A stretch of DNA of 64,000 bases from Opisthorchis felineus (Eukaryota > Platyhelminthes > Trematoda > Opisthorchiida > Opisthorchiidae). Location of the stretch: the NCBI GenBank assembly GCA_004794785.1, contig SJOL01009403.1, forward strand, positions 950,712 through 1,014,711, in the 5' to 3' direction. Position numbers and translations under genes: made by a program. The notes below the pieces were generated by a model, which saw only the letters and a program-made list of their open reading frames with translations, did not search any database and had not been told where the DNA came from. Of the stretch, positions 1 to 12,755 are shown piece by piece (positions within the stretch are counted from its first letter, which is position 1; every line of letters starts with the position of its first letter).

Positions 1-3000
1 ACTGTGGCTCATTGAGTAATAGGGGTAGACAGACCGCCACACCACGGTAAAGTCCAGTCTGTTTGTGGCCGAAAAACCACTTCCCGGCCGAGAATCCAAC
101 CTCCGTATTCCAAGTGACAGGCAGAGATAAGCAGCACTATACAACCTTTCCTAGGCTCGTGTTCGATCATTTCGCTTACAATGGTGTCCTTAGATTTTAC
201 CCAAGGGTTCTTGCTGTAGGACTAGGCGGCTAAACCAACTTAATCAGTCAGTTCATTTGTTCCGACCACCATTCTGGAAGCTGATGTAGTCGTGCAGCTC
301 TTTTAATACTGGACTGAGGGTAAGTGAAGCTGTCTTAAAAATGACAATACAGAGTACGGTGCCATTGCCACGAATGATGAAGCCACATTCACGGTACTCG
401 AGCAACTCGACTGAGGTTAAGTATGCCCAAGGTAGCCGCGTTGTCCGGCACGCTCTTTTTCGATATGGACGTACATCGGCTACTGTTGTGAGCACGGATC
501 GATAAGATATCGATCCAGTTGCCAAGTCGTCTGGTTTTTTAGCTTCACAGTGAAGGTGTCACCGCTTGACACGCCAAGAACGTGCCTCCATGTTTTGTCC
601 CGCCTAGGATAGCCGCCTCGTCAACAATCCTAACCGGCGCATGAGTACTACTCGGCCTCAGGTCGACCGGTTTGATTGTAAGGCCATACCATAGGTTTTA
701 GTTCTACTGTCTTCCCCCACTCGCATGCGAGTGTTTTCTGTGTACCACGCTTTGAAAGAAAACATTTCACCCTTATTCCAGTGGCTTGCTTTTCATGAAA
801 AGGACCAATTATTGGGTCATACCACTGGCTTTCCAGCTCTTGATGTTGCACTCCCGTTCTTTAAGTTATAGTTTTTTCAACACGGCTTGAAATGTTACGA
901 AGGACTCAGGTATGCTTTGCTACATTTTCAAGGTTGATTGGTGAACACTGACCCTCAGGATTGCCGTGTCAACCACGATGTATATTCTAACTTAATATCA
1001 TCCCAACTAGTCTAGCTGCTTGGCTGTCAGAAAGCACGAAACCCGATTGTTCTCTACATTCCCCAAATTCCAGTTCAATAACAACATTTTCATTTTAAAA
1101 AATATTTGGTGCGATGACAGAAAAGAACCACATTTTTACGGAGTTGGGCGTCGAGATGACCGGTAAAACGGTTTTGGGAATTAGCCCAGGTTAACTGCTC
1201 AAAATGGTGGCTGACCGAGATGTCAGTGAATACGATACTCATCCACGAAGGTGGCATATGCTACCGTAGTAGGGCTTCACTTGCCCATTAGAAACTGACT
1301 ATATCCAGTTCGACTGACCGCAAGTAAGCAGTTTTTGGAAGATAACGTTCTCTTCTGTGAATATTACAAGAGTTCCCATGAAGAAATTAACTAACAAGTG
1401 TTGCCATATGTTGGATAGATCGTTTCGGTAAAGACTTATTGTGTGCAAACCAGGGAGCTTGTGTCTCAAGGTGAGTTTCCAAGGTACGCGCCACAACACC
1501 TTTAGCCCAATATGCCGTTTGACTGAAGCAAACTCGAGTGGACTAGCATCTGTCTGTTTTTTTGTTTGCTATGTACACCACAACTTCTTCATCAATAAGT
1601 TGATCAGTCAAAAGCTTGTCAAACTGTGGAATGTCCACTTCATATTGCCTGAAACAACCTGACAGGTTTTCTGGCAAGCGACAAGGCTGAATAATGGTCT
1701 GCTTCATGACCATAGATATGCATCTAAGAGTCTGCATCATTTACAAGAAGGAAGGCAAATATACAAAGTTGTGATCGCGCTGCTACTCAGGGTGACCCTG
1801 GAAAAACACTGGGATACTTTTATGTCCCTAAAGTCCATTCGTGACTGGAAACACGAGATTATCGTCGATTCTTCAAGTGAGACAAAAATTCACCATTGTT
1901 GTTTCTGTCACTTGTGGTTACCGAACATGTCTGTGCATCAGGAAATTGCGATCTACCTGCGCCGGAAACGGTGATGGAAAGAGTATGTAACTCTCACCAG
2001 AACCAGGAGCTTACAAATGAATTTACGGTATGTCGGCGTAATCCTGATGGTTCATTGAAAGCGAACTAATGTACAAGCCAAACTGGGTCGCTTTGCGCAT
2101 GCAATCGGTCGTGTGGATAAATAGTCGAGCCATGTTTCCACCTGTAATTCAATGAGGGTTGTCTCGCCCCCTCAGTTAAGTAACTGTCATCACCTCATGC
2201 AAAAAACCCTCACTATGAACAAGACGCCGATACTTCAGTCCAGCTGCAAGGAAAGCGTGCACGAAACAGACAGTACTTGGCTATTTATTGCCCTTGTAAA
2301 TATTTCAGTGCTCGGTGTTTTGTTTCCAGAGCGTACTTGATTGAACAGTCAACTCCCGTCCTCGCAAAGCTATTCAGTCAGTCAATGGGGCCTGACCACG
2401 GTCGCAGCGGCGTCTGATGCCAGCACTTTGCCATCACCTCATTATCGAACGCTGAATGTGCCTGGATTATCAAGCGTGGACGTACAAACAGGTTCGTAAC
2501 TGAGTCAGGTGCATTATGTTGCACTTTACAGGGCTAGGGACAAATTCATCGGGACACGCAACAAGCGGATTGCCCGAGGAACAGTTCATTCGTGTCATAT
2601 AGTCGTGGTGTTCGTGCGGACGACTCAAGGTCAAGGTAAAGTCCATCATGTTGAAACGTGGTGTGAATGTTGTATGCGCAAGGCAGCGACAGGAAGGTCT
2701 AAACACGTCATGACTTTTGCACGTTTATTCTCGCTCGCTCAGCTAACATACACTCTGTTCGGTTTTGCCCTCTCAAATGTTATCCCCAGTTCATTTGGAT
2801 ATTTTTGGGTGGAGGCTGGATCTGCTGAATTTTGCAGTCACATCACTCTCACTTGAACAGTCCTTTTGTCCTAGTATAGTTATTCTGGTCAGTCCATGCC
2901 AAAGAGGGGAAGCACAGGACTCGAGTTTCGTTCCCACTAGAGCTTACCAGCAACGCGTATACTTGGCCGTTAGGGGGTTTGAACCCCGGAATTTTCCAAA

Positions 3001-5097
3001 GGTGGTTGACAGTGGACTAAGTAGATTAAGTACGGCTGAAAGACAATTCTCGAGTGTATATCTTCACCAGCGCATTGCTCGGCGCTGTTCCTCACAAAGA
3101 AAGATGAAAATAAACCATTGGGCGCTATGGGGTTCTCCAGAGCAGCGCACCTTCATCTGGACCGTATGCATTTTTTGGAAGACGAGTCAGCTGTCCTCAA
3201 AGATTTGGGAAAAATCTTTGAGATTTACACTCAGGTTTAGCGCTATTGAAAACGCAATAAGCTAAGAGTTCATCTCCGTTCGGGGTGAACTATTTTGAAC
3301 ACTCGTGATGCATTCTGAGGACTATTGGTTCCGTGAATCCCATCCAACGCTAGTTGTAACGGAACGTCGGCAGTCACATCCGTTCAATCGACAGCGCAAA
3401 CGTGGAGTGACGCAGAGCGTGGAGAGACAAAGAGTATGACCAATACAAGAATGTCGTACATGACCATGTGAACTTTTATCTTCAGCATGGAAAACTCCTC
3501 GGTGGGATTTTATCATTTGCTTGCTTATTACTCAGAAAAACGTCACTGGTACGCATTTCACAGGGATAACACGCATCCTGATTCCAGCAGGACGGAAACT
3601 TTTCCATCGACTAGGTTCCCATAGTGTGGAAGGTCAGAATTCAAAGACCAAACAGAAAATTAATCTATGTTTCGCCAAATTAGTCGTGATAATTCACTCT
3701 AATAGGCATCACCTGATTTTTGTACTATAAACCAGCAGTATTGGTCCGTAAGGTCGAGAACAATCGACCTATCAATTGAGTTGTCCTTATCAATGGCTGA
3801 TATGATCCCTAATGTGAAGGGAATGACATTGCAATATGTGTTCAACGGTGGCAGAAATTTACCATTGCATGGTTCTTTTTGAAGAATCGCTCCTGTGCTC
3901 CTCGAATCTCTTCATGAAGCTAAATCATACAACTGGGGGGAAAACTGGCACGCCTATTACAAGTAACATGACCAGAATTACTTTTGCAAGTGAAGCACAC
4001 AACCTGCAACAGATTGACGAAGCAATGTGATCAGTCGTCAAAGTGTGGATGTGGAACACTGATATTCTGCAAAAGGCTGTCTCAGATAATAAGATCAGTT
4101 TAGTGACGATGCATCGAGTTGTCAGTTACTTTCAGGAGTTCGGCATACCAGGTATCAGCACGTCAGAAACATTTTCAATCTTCAAACGGCAGTTGCAGGC
4201 AACTTCAAAGTCGGTTGACATTTTAGGATCAAAAACAGTGCTTTAAAACAACAAACAGAATTTAAGTATGTTTGGCTGATGAAAAGCGGTGATACACTGG
4301 TGCTACTAAATCGTAGTTCAGTACCAAAGGCGCTACTGGAAAGACAAATTATAGACTTTGAGGAAATCTCATATTTCTTGCACCGATATCCACTTTAAAC
4401 TTGGAGGTGAATTAAAACTGATAAACACAGTTAGTGGCAGACCTGCACACAGTCGAATACTTCAACTACTGAAAGGATAGTAGACGAAAGCCGTTGTTCA
4501 GTTTGGCTGTTTGGGTTTATCGAATCATTAAACAAGATTTCCTCATCTATGGCTTGGGCTCAATCAGATCTTCCGACTGCCTTCCCCCAATTTAGTAGTG
4601 AAGATGGGTTCTGTGCTGAGATCAGTTCTAATGTCCGTCATTAGTCTGAATGTTTCGTGCTAAGCTGGTAATACCTGGTGAATAGACAGTCAGGATATGC
4701 ATAATCCGTGTGTCCATATCCATACTACCACAAACAAGACGGCGTTCTTGTCTTCAAAGAAAGGGGAGTGTGAGCGTTTTGGATTGGCTTTGATCATTCG
4801 GTCCTTTGGAATTTGTTTCACACGTAGAAACTCGTAAAACATGCGTCGAACTGCAGGCCGCATACCCTTTGAAATGCCCTTTTAAATATAAGAGTCGGCA
4901 CGGGAATTTGTGGCTCTAACGCTAGCGACAGATGAACATCGAACTCGGGATCACGTCTCAAATTTGCACCGTTGCACCATTAGCTTCTCGGGATTAATTC
5001 CTCCAACGGAGAGTTCGAGAGGTGTTGGAGTTCGGTTTCGAGACAGTCTACAGGCAGAACGTCTGAGATTTGTATCTTGGTCCTGATCTCAGAATTC
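1..5097. other. No recognisable gene
   Basis: I see no conserved domain, transposon motif or RNA gene here. The longest open frame (2765-3265, +) has 166 codons and runs through a tRNA-like segment near 2970-2985 (a B-box-like GGTTTGAACCCC), which argues that it is chance. Other frames are below 120 codons and have no family signature. Isolated exons of an intron-rich gene could be hidden. Confidence 0.5.
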
Positions 5098-5248
5098 GAG
5101 CTCGGGATAGCTCAGGGGTTATGGCACAAACTTACTGACCGAAAGGTCCGCGTCTCGGCTGTTGCTGTCCAGGCTTCGGTAACCTAACAGTAGCTCAGCC
5201 CTCGTTCGTCTCTCGGAAGCTAAGCACCAGAAGGGTGTTACAGCTGAA
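5098..5248 (+). mobile_element. tRNA-derived SINE, diverged copy
   Basis: Oldest-looking of four copies of one SINE. It starts with a tRNA-like head (GATAGCTCAGGGGTTA resembles an RNA polymerase III A box), then TTACTGACCGAAAGGTCC, a degraded B box, and ends in the shared tail AAGGGTGTTACAGCTGAA. The other copies, all on the minus strand, are at 10756-10938, 12587-12755 and 57822-58027. SINEs of this kind are non-coding and are mobilised by LINE enzymes. Confidence 0.7.
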
Positions 5249-5873
5249 TGACTCTCAGTTGTTATTAGATGAAACCCATAATGAATTCATATCACACAGA
5301 AATAAAGTGCATTTGATATGGTAATTTACTATCAAAAGTGTTGAAATTACGAGTCCCAATCGGTCAGTTTATTCTTCATATGCGAAGAGCTACTCCTTGA
5401 CTCTTCCCAGTTTTTCCAATTTTTCAGCTGGCTACTCCGGCACACCGGTTGATTCACGTTCTTTTTGTCTCTATGCACATTCTCGAGGCTTTGGATTGGG
5501 TTGAGCATGCAACCTTTAGTATTCCAGCGAACTTCTACAATTTTGACTCTAAGAGTACCTCAGATAACGGTGCCGAAGCTGTATTTACTTACCCTGCACC
5601 ACTGAGTGGTGGTGTATTAAGGGGCGGCTCCTAGTAACACGTGATGGTGTCATACTGGGTGCGGTGCAGTATCACGCTGTAGCTTTAAGGAATTGAAAGA
5701 TGATGCCGGTACCTCGATGGTAAACAGGTACTTGGTGCCGATGCTCGTTGTTTTGTCATCATGTTTAAGTTGACCGATAGCTTACAGTTCTCTGCATGTT
5801 CGCCCGTCGATCTTATTCCCTCGGGTTCACAATTGCACCAGGGTCTTGCGCACACCACATTCGGCTCCGCGCA

Positions 5874-5968
5874 AACCGTCTGTGGATCCTTACTATGCGC
5901 AGGCGTTCAGTGGTTTGACCACTGTTTAGTGGGCAGATCCGACTCGGATGCCAGCCGTTCACATTAAT
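5874..5968 (+). repeat. Direct repeat, copy 1
   Basis: This segment resembles 6241-6332 in the same orientation. Shared landmarks in order are ACCGT, TATGC..CAGGCGTTCA, GGTTTGAC.ACTGTT, TCGGAT and CCGTTCACAT. The copies differ by scattered substitutions and small indels, so the duplication is old. No open frame or transposon motif explains it. Confidence 0.6.
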
Positions 5969-6240
5969 TAGTGAATCTCAACGGATTGGAAAACCTTGAG
6001 AGATGAACCAAAGTGCATCACGGACGTACACAATCCTGGTGAAAACCTACCTCTTTTGGGATCACCTTGTCCTCACAAGACCCAACCGCCTTGCGTTGCG
6101 AATAAAGGAACTCCGCCAGCTTGTGCATCCTACGAAGGTCTGCAAAAACAAAAGGGCACAGTTTTCAGTTAATATTGTTTGATGAACACGACCATCTGTC
6201 GCCGAAATTTCGCAAGTGAAGGACAGTTTATCTCCACGAA

Positions 6241-6332
6241 GACCGTATTTGGCCCTCAGTTATATGCAGGCGTTCAAAGGTTTGACTACTGTTGACCGAC
6301 AAATACAATTCGGATCCCAACCGTTCACATAA
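6241..6332 (+). repeat. Direct repeat, copy 2
   Basis: Second copy of the roughly 95-bp unit at 5874-5968, starting about 370 bp downstream of the first. It could be a local duplication or two copies of a short dispersed repeat that I do not recognise. Confidence 0.6.
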
Positions 6333-9300
6333 ACTACAAAAAAAACACTACACATAAACACTAGAGATAGTGGTTTAGCTAAACAACTGTCGCTGTAGAG
6401 AGGTTTTACTATGTCAGATAAGGAGCAACAGGCAGGCTCATGTAGACTACTGTCAGAAACTGGAACATCCCACCACCAACAATTTACCACCTTTCGCGTG
6501 AGGGCTTTCGGTTTTTCATTTGTATCGTTTTTCTCCTGCAGTCTGATACTGCCCTCATCAACAGTGTATATCAAAACTTACTGTTCCCAACAACAAGACA
6601 ATTTTGTTGTTTTTGTTTCGCTTCTGATTCTCTGGTTCCTATTCTAGCAAACTTGAGATATTGATCGGGTCGTTTGATCAACTCTCGTACATTCGTCCGA
6701 CACTGTACATCTAATACTCTCTGGGACGCGTATTGATGATGATCCCCACCGAAACATCTGTTCATATGTTCGTTCGTTATAGCTAGGTAGGACGTTTTGT
6801 GCTCAGTCCACAGGGAACTGATAATGGTTTGTTTTTAGGTTCAGTCTACAGCGCAAGTTCAACAGCTCTTTCAAGAACAACTGTAAATCAGATTCGGCAC
6901 TCACCACCTTGCCTCTGGCTATCCTGATTGCTTCGGCAGCACTTCATTGAATCCCAACCCGATTCAGGCAACGTTGAAGACAATATTCCATTGGCGGGGG
7001 TTATTAATGTCTTTCTGTCGTTCTCTTCAGTATGAGCGGATGCCATCTGCGTTTGACCACCAGGAATTTCTACTGTTGGCAAAATCACCTGATTACCGAC
7101 CTCAGTCACACCTATCTAGGGCAAAAAAAAGAGTTGATAATTTTGTATATAAGAAGTCCATTACAGGTAAGAGAGTAGGGTGCTACTGCATGAAAACATC
7201 ATGCGAATAAATAAAGGCTGTGATATGCTAATGCATGACGTAAAAACCTTTTAATTATTACCTGGTCTTTCCCAACGTCCTCGGATCTATCCAGACAAGC
7301 GAGAAGCAAGAAGGCCGGTGTGGTCCTGAACAATTCAGATTGCCATCGAACTTGGTCAGCATCTGGAAAGGGGAGCTCGTAGCCACCAACCGCCATCAAA
7401 CCAGGAGAACTGAGTAACAAAAGGCAAGTTGAATGGGTGGAATGCATCACAATGATGATTCATTCGGTCAGTAGTTCGTGAGCTACTTTGTCGCAATCAG
7501 ACGATTGCATCTAAAATCGCTGACCACATGTACTTTAAGTACGATTCTGTATATACTTTACGTAAAAGACCACAAATTAAAACAACCACCACCGTGTAAA
7601 CCTGACCCCACAGCGCAACAAGCAGCCAACCTTAGGCAGGTCAAACTTATGCCGGCCCTTATTGATATCTAAACAGATTTATAAACAGAGCATCATGTTT
7701 AGTGCCAACAGCAACCGTTGTTCTAGTTTTAACACATAAGACAAAGCATTCGGTCCCCAGTTCACCCTGAGTCTAATAACGAAGCCGTCGGCCTTTTGGA
7801 AGCAGTCTACCGCGTACCTTTATTTTTCCTAAAGTAAACGTTTGAATTCTGGCACATCAATTTAAGGCATTGTCTGACTCTGAGTTACTTATCACTGACC
7901 ATCCGTACCAATAAGAAAATTCCCCTGTATTTCCCTTAAATTAAAAAGCACGCCGCTGTTAAGCATCCCAAAGATATTGGTTCCTCCCAAAAGACGGGTT
8001 CTTCTTCTCCGAATTTCGTGTCAGTCACTCGAACCGTGAAATTTCTCACCATGCTACTAATCATTAACATCACCCCGAACTTAATATTTCACTGGATGTG
8101 TTAATATGTGCACCCGGACAGTTTGATATGCTTACAACAGCTAACAAACGCAGTATCATCTGAAAAATGATCTACCAGATGACCTTTGTGTTGTCTTAGT
8201 TGTCTCATGAAGTAATGAACATTATATGTTATGTGTTATGTTATATTATAAGTTCGAATAGACTTAGAAGGCTGTGCATTGCGTCACACGTGGACAAATT
8301 TCGGTCTCATTGAACAGTAAAACACCATCACGAAAAGATTGAGTAACCACCTTCTCTCATAGGGTCCACGTGACAGTCCTAATACTTCACTGGGAACGCT
8401 GTGAGTTATGCCAACTAATCAATGTCATCGGTGTTCTTTTAGACAAATTGTATCTCGGATATCCGACATATTGCAAGCTGACGATAGTTCTTTCCGCTCT
8501 TCCCTTCCGTTTTTTTCGAAGGGTATGTTTCAAACAAAACTCAGACTATAGAGCAATGAGAACTCGGTTGTCATCACAGGAGTTAGGATAGATGATGCAG
8601 CCTGGCACAAAATCCATCCATTGTAGATATTTTGAATTCGATGAAGAATTACCTTCGTCTGTATAATCCCTATAACCTAGGCGTATACCCGTACATGGAC
8701 GATTGACGTCACTTTTACGAGTAACGCACCGTAGACTCTCCGATTTGGTCTGTACGGTAAAAAAACATCCATTTTCTTGTGACCTTTGGCGAGACTTGAC
8801 CCAATGCATTCTCACAGGAACAACCCACCTGTCCTGCAACAGTCATCAAAGTTGCCATATCAGACCTAGTTCCCGTTGTGATTACAGTTGAGCTGCAGTG
8901 CACATTATAGGCCGTGATCAATGTCTGAACTTAGATCATCTAATGACTACCAACTACGAAGGATCGAACTCATTAATTCTCAACTGTATCTCATCCCTTA
9001 TTCGACGTAAGTCGACCTGAACAGAACATAAATCATCGCATATGCGAACTGTAGTGTAGACAGTTCCCTCACAGTTCCTTTGCAACATGTTTCACACAGT
9101 TCAGGTAGAGCATAGTTGAAACCAAAATGTTTAGATTATTTCAATATGTTCTTCAGAACAGTTAGGAAGAAAATCTTCAGAGTATTCCTTAATGTCAGAT
9201 TACTATTTCTGGCCAATGCCGAGGTGCCTACGAAGTCTTCGAATTGGTAGGTGAGCACTCCCCTGCGCCCTTCATCCAAGTTGATTTGAAACCTTTCACT

Positions 9301-10745
9301 GGTTTCTTTACGCCCCGTAGATACCACGGTGGATCACTAGGATCCACTTCGTATAGGCGTAGAAAACGGCTCCTTAGAACGCAGGCGATACTTGTGAGTC
9401 GAGGGAAATACAAAAATTTGGGCGTCTTTATTTTCCTATGAGAGGAATCCCTCACTCATTTGCAATGCTTCTCCCTTAGAGCAAGCTCCCCGTTAATAAA
9501 GACGGACCTCTTAAAAGTGTGAATAATCCAGTTGTCGCAAGGTCACTTCCCATTAGGATCAACTTTTAACGCGAAATCGCTTTGTAATACCATATAATCG
9601 CTTAATCTGCCGCGGGTTTCCAATTTTTTCCACCGATTAGTTTATGCCAACTGTAGGTAACTTGACATTGTGTGTGCGCACAGGAATGGCAGGAATAACT
9701 GAGGACTGTGTAGACCCAAACAGGAATAAGTCAGAAATTAATATAAGATTCTCGTTTGACCTCCCTTTGCCCACTCCTTCCTAAAAATTTCAAGTTCGAA
9801 AGAGTTTACTAGAGCATGTGTAAGTGTGTGGGGTTGCATCATGTACTGGCGCAACCTAATTGGCCAGCTGAGCGAACAAACCAACGGTCACTATAACAAC
9901 CTGAACCACCAAAATTGCTTTCTACGATTATGAGGATCATGTAAAGCATTAGCAATTTTCACCATGTTTGAACTTATGACGGCAACGGTTACTCTCTCAG
10001 ATTAGGTATCCATCCGCTAGATCGATAATACTACACCTTTGCTGTCCACTCTGCTTCTCAGCTTTCAGCCCAGACAACCCAGCTAGGTGTTCTTTGTGGC
10101 GTCGAGCTCACCTACGACCCAGCCATGCACCCGAGCTGCAACCTCAAACTACATCGGTGTTTTCGTCCATATCTAGGGCAGGAGGAGCATAGTTGCGACA
10201 ACACATGTTCCCATTACGAACACATTAGAACATGGTCAATGTTGATCACATATTTTCGACCTTGACCGCAATAACAGCTCCGGGAATAAGCTAAAGTACG
10301 AAACCTTGGTTGTTTGGAAAAAACAACCCCAAAACTAAATGGGCAGGCAAGCGAAGGCTGATGTGTCGTCGCGTCATAGAAACTGTGATATTGGTACAAA
10401 TGTTTCTGTTCCACACCACTTGATTTTGCGTTGAACCTACCAAAAATATGGCAAAACCGTGCCTTGAAAGTTATTGTGCAAACAAAGATATGCTAGTACA
10501 CACCAGAGTGAAAGTCATTGAAAACGTTGGAACTGTCCGAATACGTTAAAATAAGCCGCCGGAAATTTTCACGGTGTAGTTATTTTTCGAAATTTAATGA
10601 GGTACTAATGCCAGTGAGACCCCGAATAAATAAGATCAATAAACAATTACGGTTGGGATACCATGGGAGACGGAAATATCAGTGTTGACAGTGATGCTTC
10701 ACTGCCGTACAACCAAATGTTTATCCAATTATATTTGAAGTATTA

Positions 10746-10948
10746 CAGTGAAAAGATTCAACTGTAGAATCCTTTCGGTGTCTAGCTGCCGTGCCACCCA
10801 AAGGAAGCACGAGGACTGGGATACTGCCAGGTTGCCCAAGCCTAGACAGGGGAAGTCGAGAGGCAGAGGTCGGATTCGAATCACGGACCTTTCGGTCAGT
10901 AAATTCACGCTCCAACCACTTGAGCGATCTCGTCCCCTCAGTGAAAAG
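10746..10948. repeat. Target-site duplication around SINE
   Basis: CAGTGAAAAG occurs at 10746-10755 and again at 10939-10948, immediately outside the SINE. Further copies of the same motif at about 10951 and 11003 lie in the neighbouring A-rich tract, so the right flank has simple-repeat character. Confidence 0.75.
10756..10938 (-). mobile_element. tRNA-derived SINE with perfect TSD
   Basis: Full 183-bp SINE on the minus strand. Read in sense it runs from GGGGACGAGATCGCTC (A-box region) through a B box (GATTCGAATCC type, around 10870-10882) and a body ending GGCAGCTAGACACCGAAAGG to TACAGTTGAAT. It is flanked by the 10-bp direct repeat CAGTGAAAAG at 10746-10755 and 10939-10948, a target-site duplication that defines both ends exactly. 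It landed in a LINE-A remnant. The A and B boxes imply polymerase III transcription. Confidence 0.85.
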
Positions 10949-11021
10949 AACAGTGAAAAGAAGAAAAAAAAATGAAAAAAAGAAGGAAGAAAAAACAATG
11001 AACAGTGAAAAGAACAGAAAA
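10940..11021 (+). repeat. Purine-rich A/G tract
   Basis: Low-complexity A/G sequence with runs of nine and seven adenines and repeats of CAGTGAAAAGAA. It sits between the SINE head and the rest of the LINE-A remnant. Open frames crossing it, such as lysine-rich 10748-11036, are spurious. Confidence 0.8.
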
Positions 11022-11310
11022 GACTGGGTGAGGTAGGAAGCCTGGTGCTGACCAATCGCAAGCATTCTAGGTTACCTAAACCTCCAAGTGCTCATTCAGA
11101 CAATCTGGGAACAAATTGACAGAGCAAACGACGCTGACATAGATCAGCCGCCATTTCTCGCAAAGTCTCCAGCGCAGGGAGGATCATGGGGACCCCATCC
11201 TGAAAAGCGAACCGCAACAACGATACGTAGACCCTTCCTAATCATTTTACACAAGCCAAGTCACACCTTGCCCACCTCACAGTTTGCGCCATTCTGGAGG
11301 TAAGGAGAAC

Positions 11311-12586
11311 AATAATCGTCTCGGTAGACGACGTCTCAGCATGCGCAGCCCATAGCCAAGCCACCGCACCTGATGGTGCTGGATGTTAGGATGACTGTTC
11401 CCAAAAACACTAAATATTTATGAAACATGTTGCTTCACTTAGACGACACAGCATGGGTTAAATGGCTGGACAGTACTCTTCAGTTGGTGAGATTTTCGAT
11501 TAGTTCAGTCAAGTTTGCCTGCACCTTTAGCATACACTACCAGCTATAGCATTGCTACGTAGAAAAGATAGCCACATTCGACAGGCAAATAGCTTAACTT
11601 CTTTTCAATGGATGAATTAGGCAGTTCTCCCCGTTACCATTGAAATCTAGATGGACAGGAATATTTAAATTTACTATTCGTGTTCAAATATGAATGAAAG
11701 CAGGGATACTCCTCTTTTATCAGTTTTACGATAATTCTACCACGGTTCCCGTCAAAATTATTGCACGGAGTAAACACTGAAATGGACATCAGCACCACGT
11801 GACCATGTAGAAGAGTGGTGAATGGAAATGGTTGAGAAGGATATTTTGCAGACGCAATTTCAACTAATACAGCAGGCCAGTCAGTTGATTTCGGATCATT
11901 TAAGGTAAAGTCCGCTGAGTCCAGCACAACAGACGTAAAACCCGTTGTCAATGCAAGGCCGGAACGGAAAGAGATGGTGACTATAAACAAGAAAGCTAAA
12001 GGCTCGGAGAAGCAAGTTATAAGTAGCATCTACACCGACTAGCCACATGAAGATAAATGGCATACAAAACGATACAGAGCAACCGATAAATCAAAATCCA
12101 CTTGGTGTTTCAACAAACTGGACAAGTACAAGCCCTAGCACACAAGAAGAACAACGACAAGAACATTGTAACTGAGGGATTCAAGCGGATTCAAGATACA
12201 CCTATGGGGGACCCGAAGAAAGGCGAAACTGGTTGTGGACTGACGAGGAGTTTTCAGCGACCATATGATTAGTGCACTCCATAGGCAGATTGGGGATTCT
12301 GAGCAAAACACGCGGTTTAGGAAGTAAGGACAACAAGTAGTTCTGTTTTCCTCCAATGAAATGGAGTATCATGGAAAAAGCGCATAGTGAGCTTATATGC
12401 ACGGTAAAATTGCATATGAGCTCAAAAGCAAACACCTCCCCCCTCCAAACTGCTGCTCAAGTTTGAGGCTAACTGATGCATCTTCCAGAGCCTATGTCTA
12501 ATTGATGAGCCCCAAGCAGGGTGAAAACGGCAGTAAGTTGTCTGTGGATTTTTAGCAGTCGTCCTATACTACTTATATGAAATATC
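11311..12586. other. No recognisable gene
   Basis: A 131-codon open frame on the minus strand (12029-11634) begins with a hydrophobic stretch resembling a signal sequence, but it has no family motif and I cannot support it as a gene. Nothing else stands out. Confidence 0.45.
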
Positions 12587-12755
12587 GTTCAGTTGTAGCA
12601 CCCTTTTGGTGCCTAACTGCCATGCCACCTGAAGAAAGCACAAGGGCTGGGATACTGCCAGATTTCCCACGCCTAGACAGGGAAGTCGAGAGGCAAAGGT
12701 CGGGTTCGAACCACGGACCTTCCAGTCAGTAAATTCGAGCTCTCAGCCATCTCAT
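12587..12755 (-). mobile_element. tRNA-derived SINE
   Basis: Third SINE copy. In sense it has the B box GGTTCGAACCCG (reverse complement near 12705-12716), CTCTCGACTTCCC, a body with CTGTCTAGGCG and GGTGGCATGGCAGTTAGGCACC, and the end GTGCTACAACTGAAC. The A-box region is degraded (CAGCCATCTC read reversed). I could not define a convincing target-site duplication. Confidence 0.8.

Larger units (their letters stand above)
5249..10677. other. No recognisable gene
   Basis: Apart from a pair of direct repeats (5874-5968 and 6241-6332) I can name nothing in this stretch. Open frames on both strands are all under 105 codons and lack recognisable motifs. An AT-rich ATGTT-type patch lies at about 8221-8252. 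Confidence 0.5.
10678..11310 (-). mobile_element. LINE-A 3' end, split by a SINE
   Basis: Minus-strand remnant of the LINE-A 3' end in two pieces. The first, 10678-10745, matches the extreme 3' UTR (ATCAGTGTT..GATGCTTCACTGCCG). The second, about 11027-11310, matches the C-terminal codons and start of the 3' UTR, including the reversed form of the GWGP-type motif at 11184-11195. The same order is seen at 23226-23480 and, inverted, at 63728-64000. A SINE (10756-10938) and an A-rich tract separate the pieces. Reading frame is lost. Confidence 0.75.

Noticed and set aside
2935..3020. Possible SINE or tRNA remnant with GGTTTGAACCCC
   Set aside because: Only a B-box-like match; no cloverleaf and no match to the SINE body.
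2765..3265. 166-codon plus-strand frame
   Set aside because: No motif; it passes through a tRNA-like segment and overlaps another frame. Probably chance.
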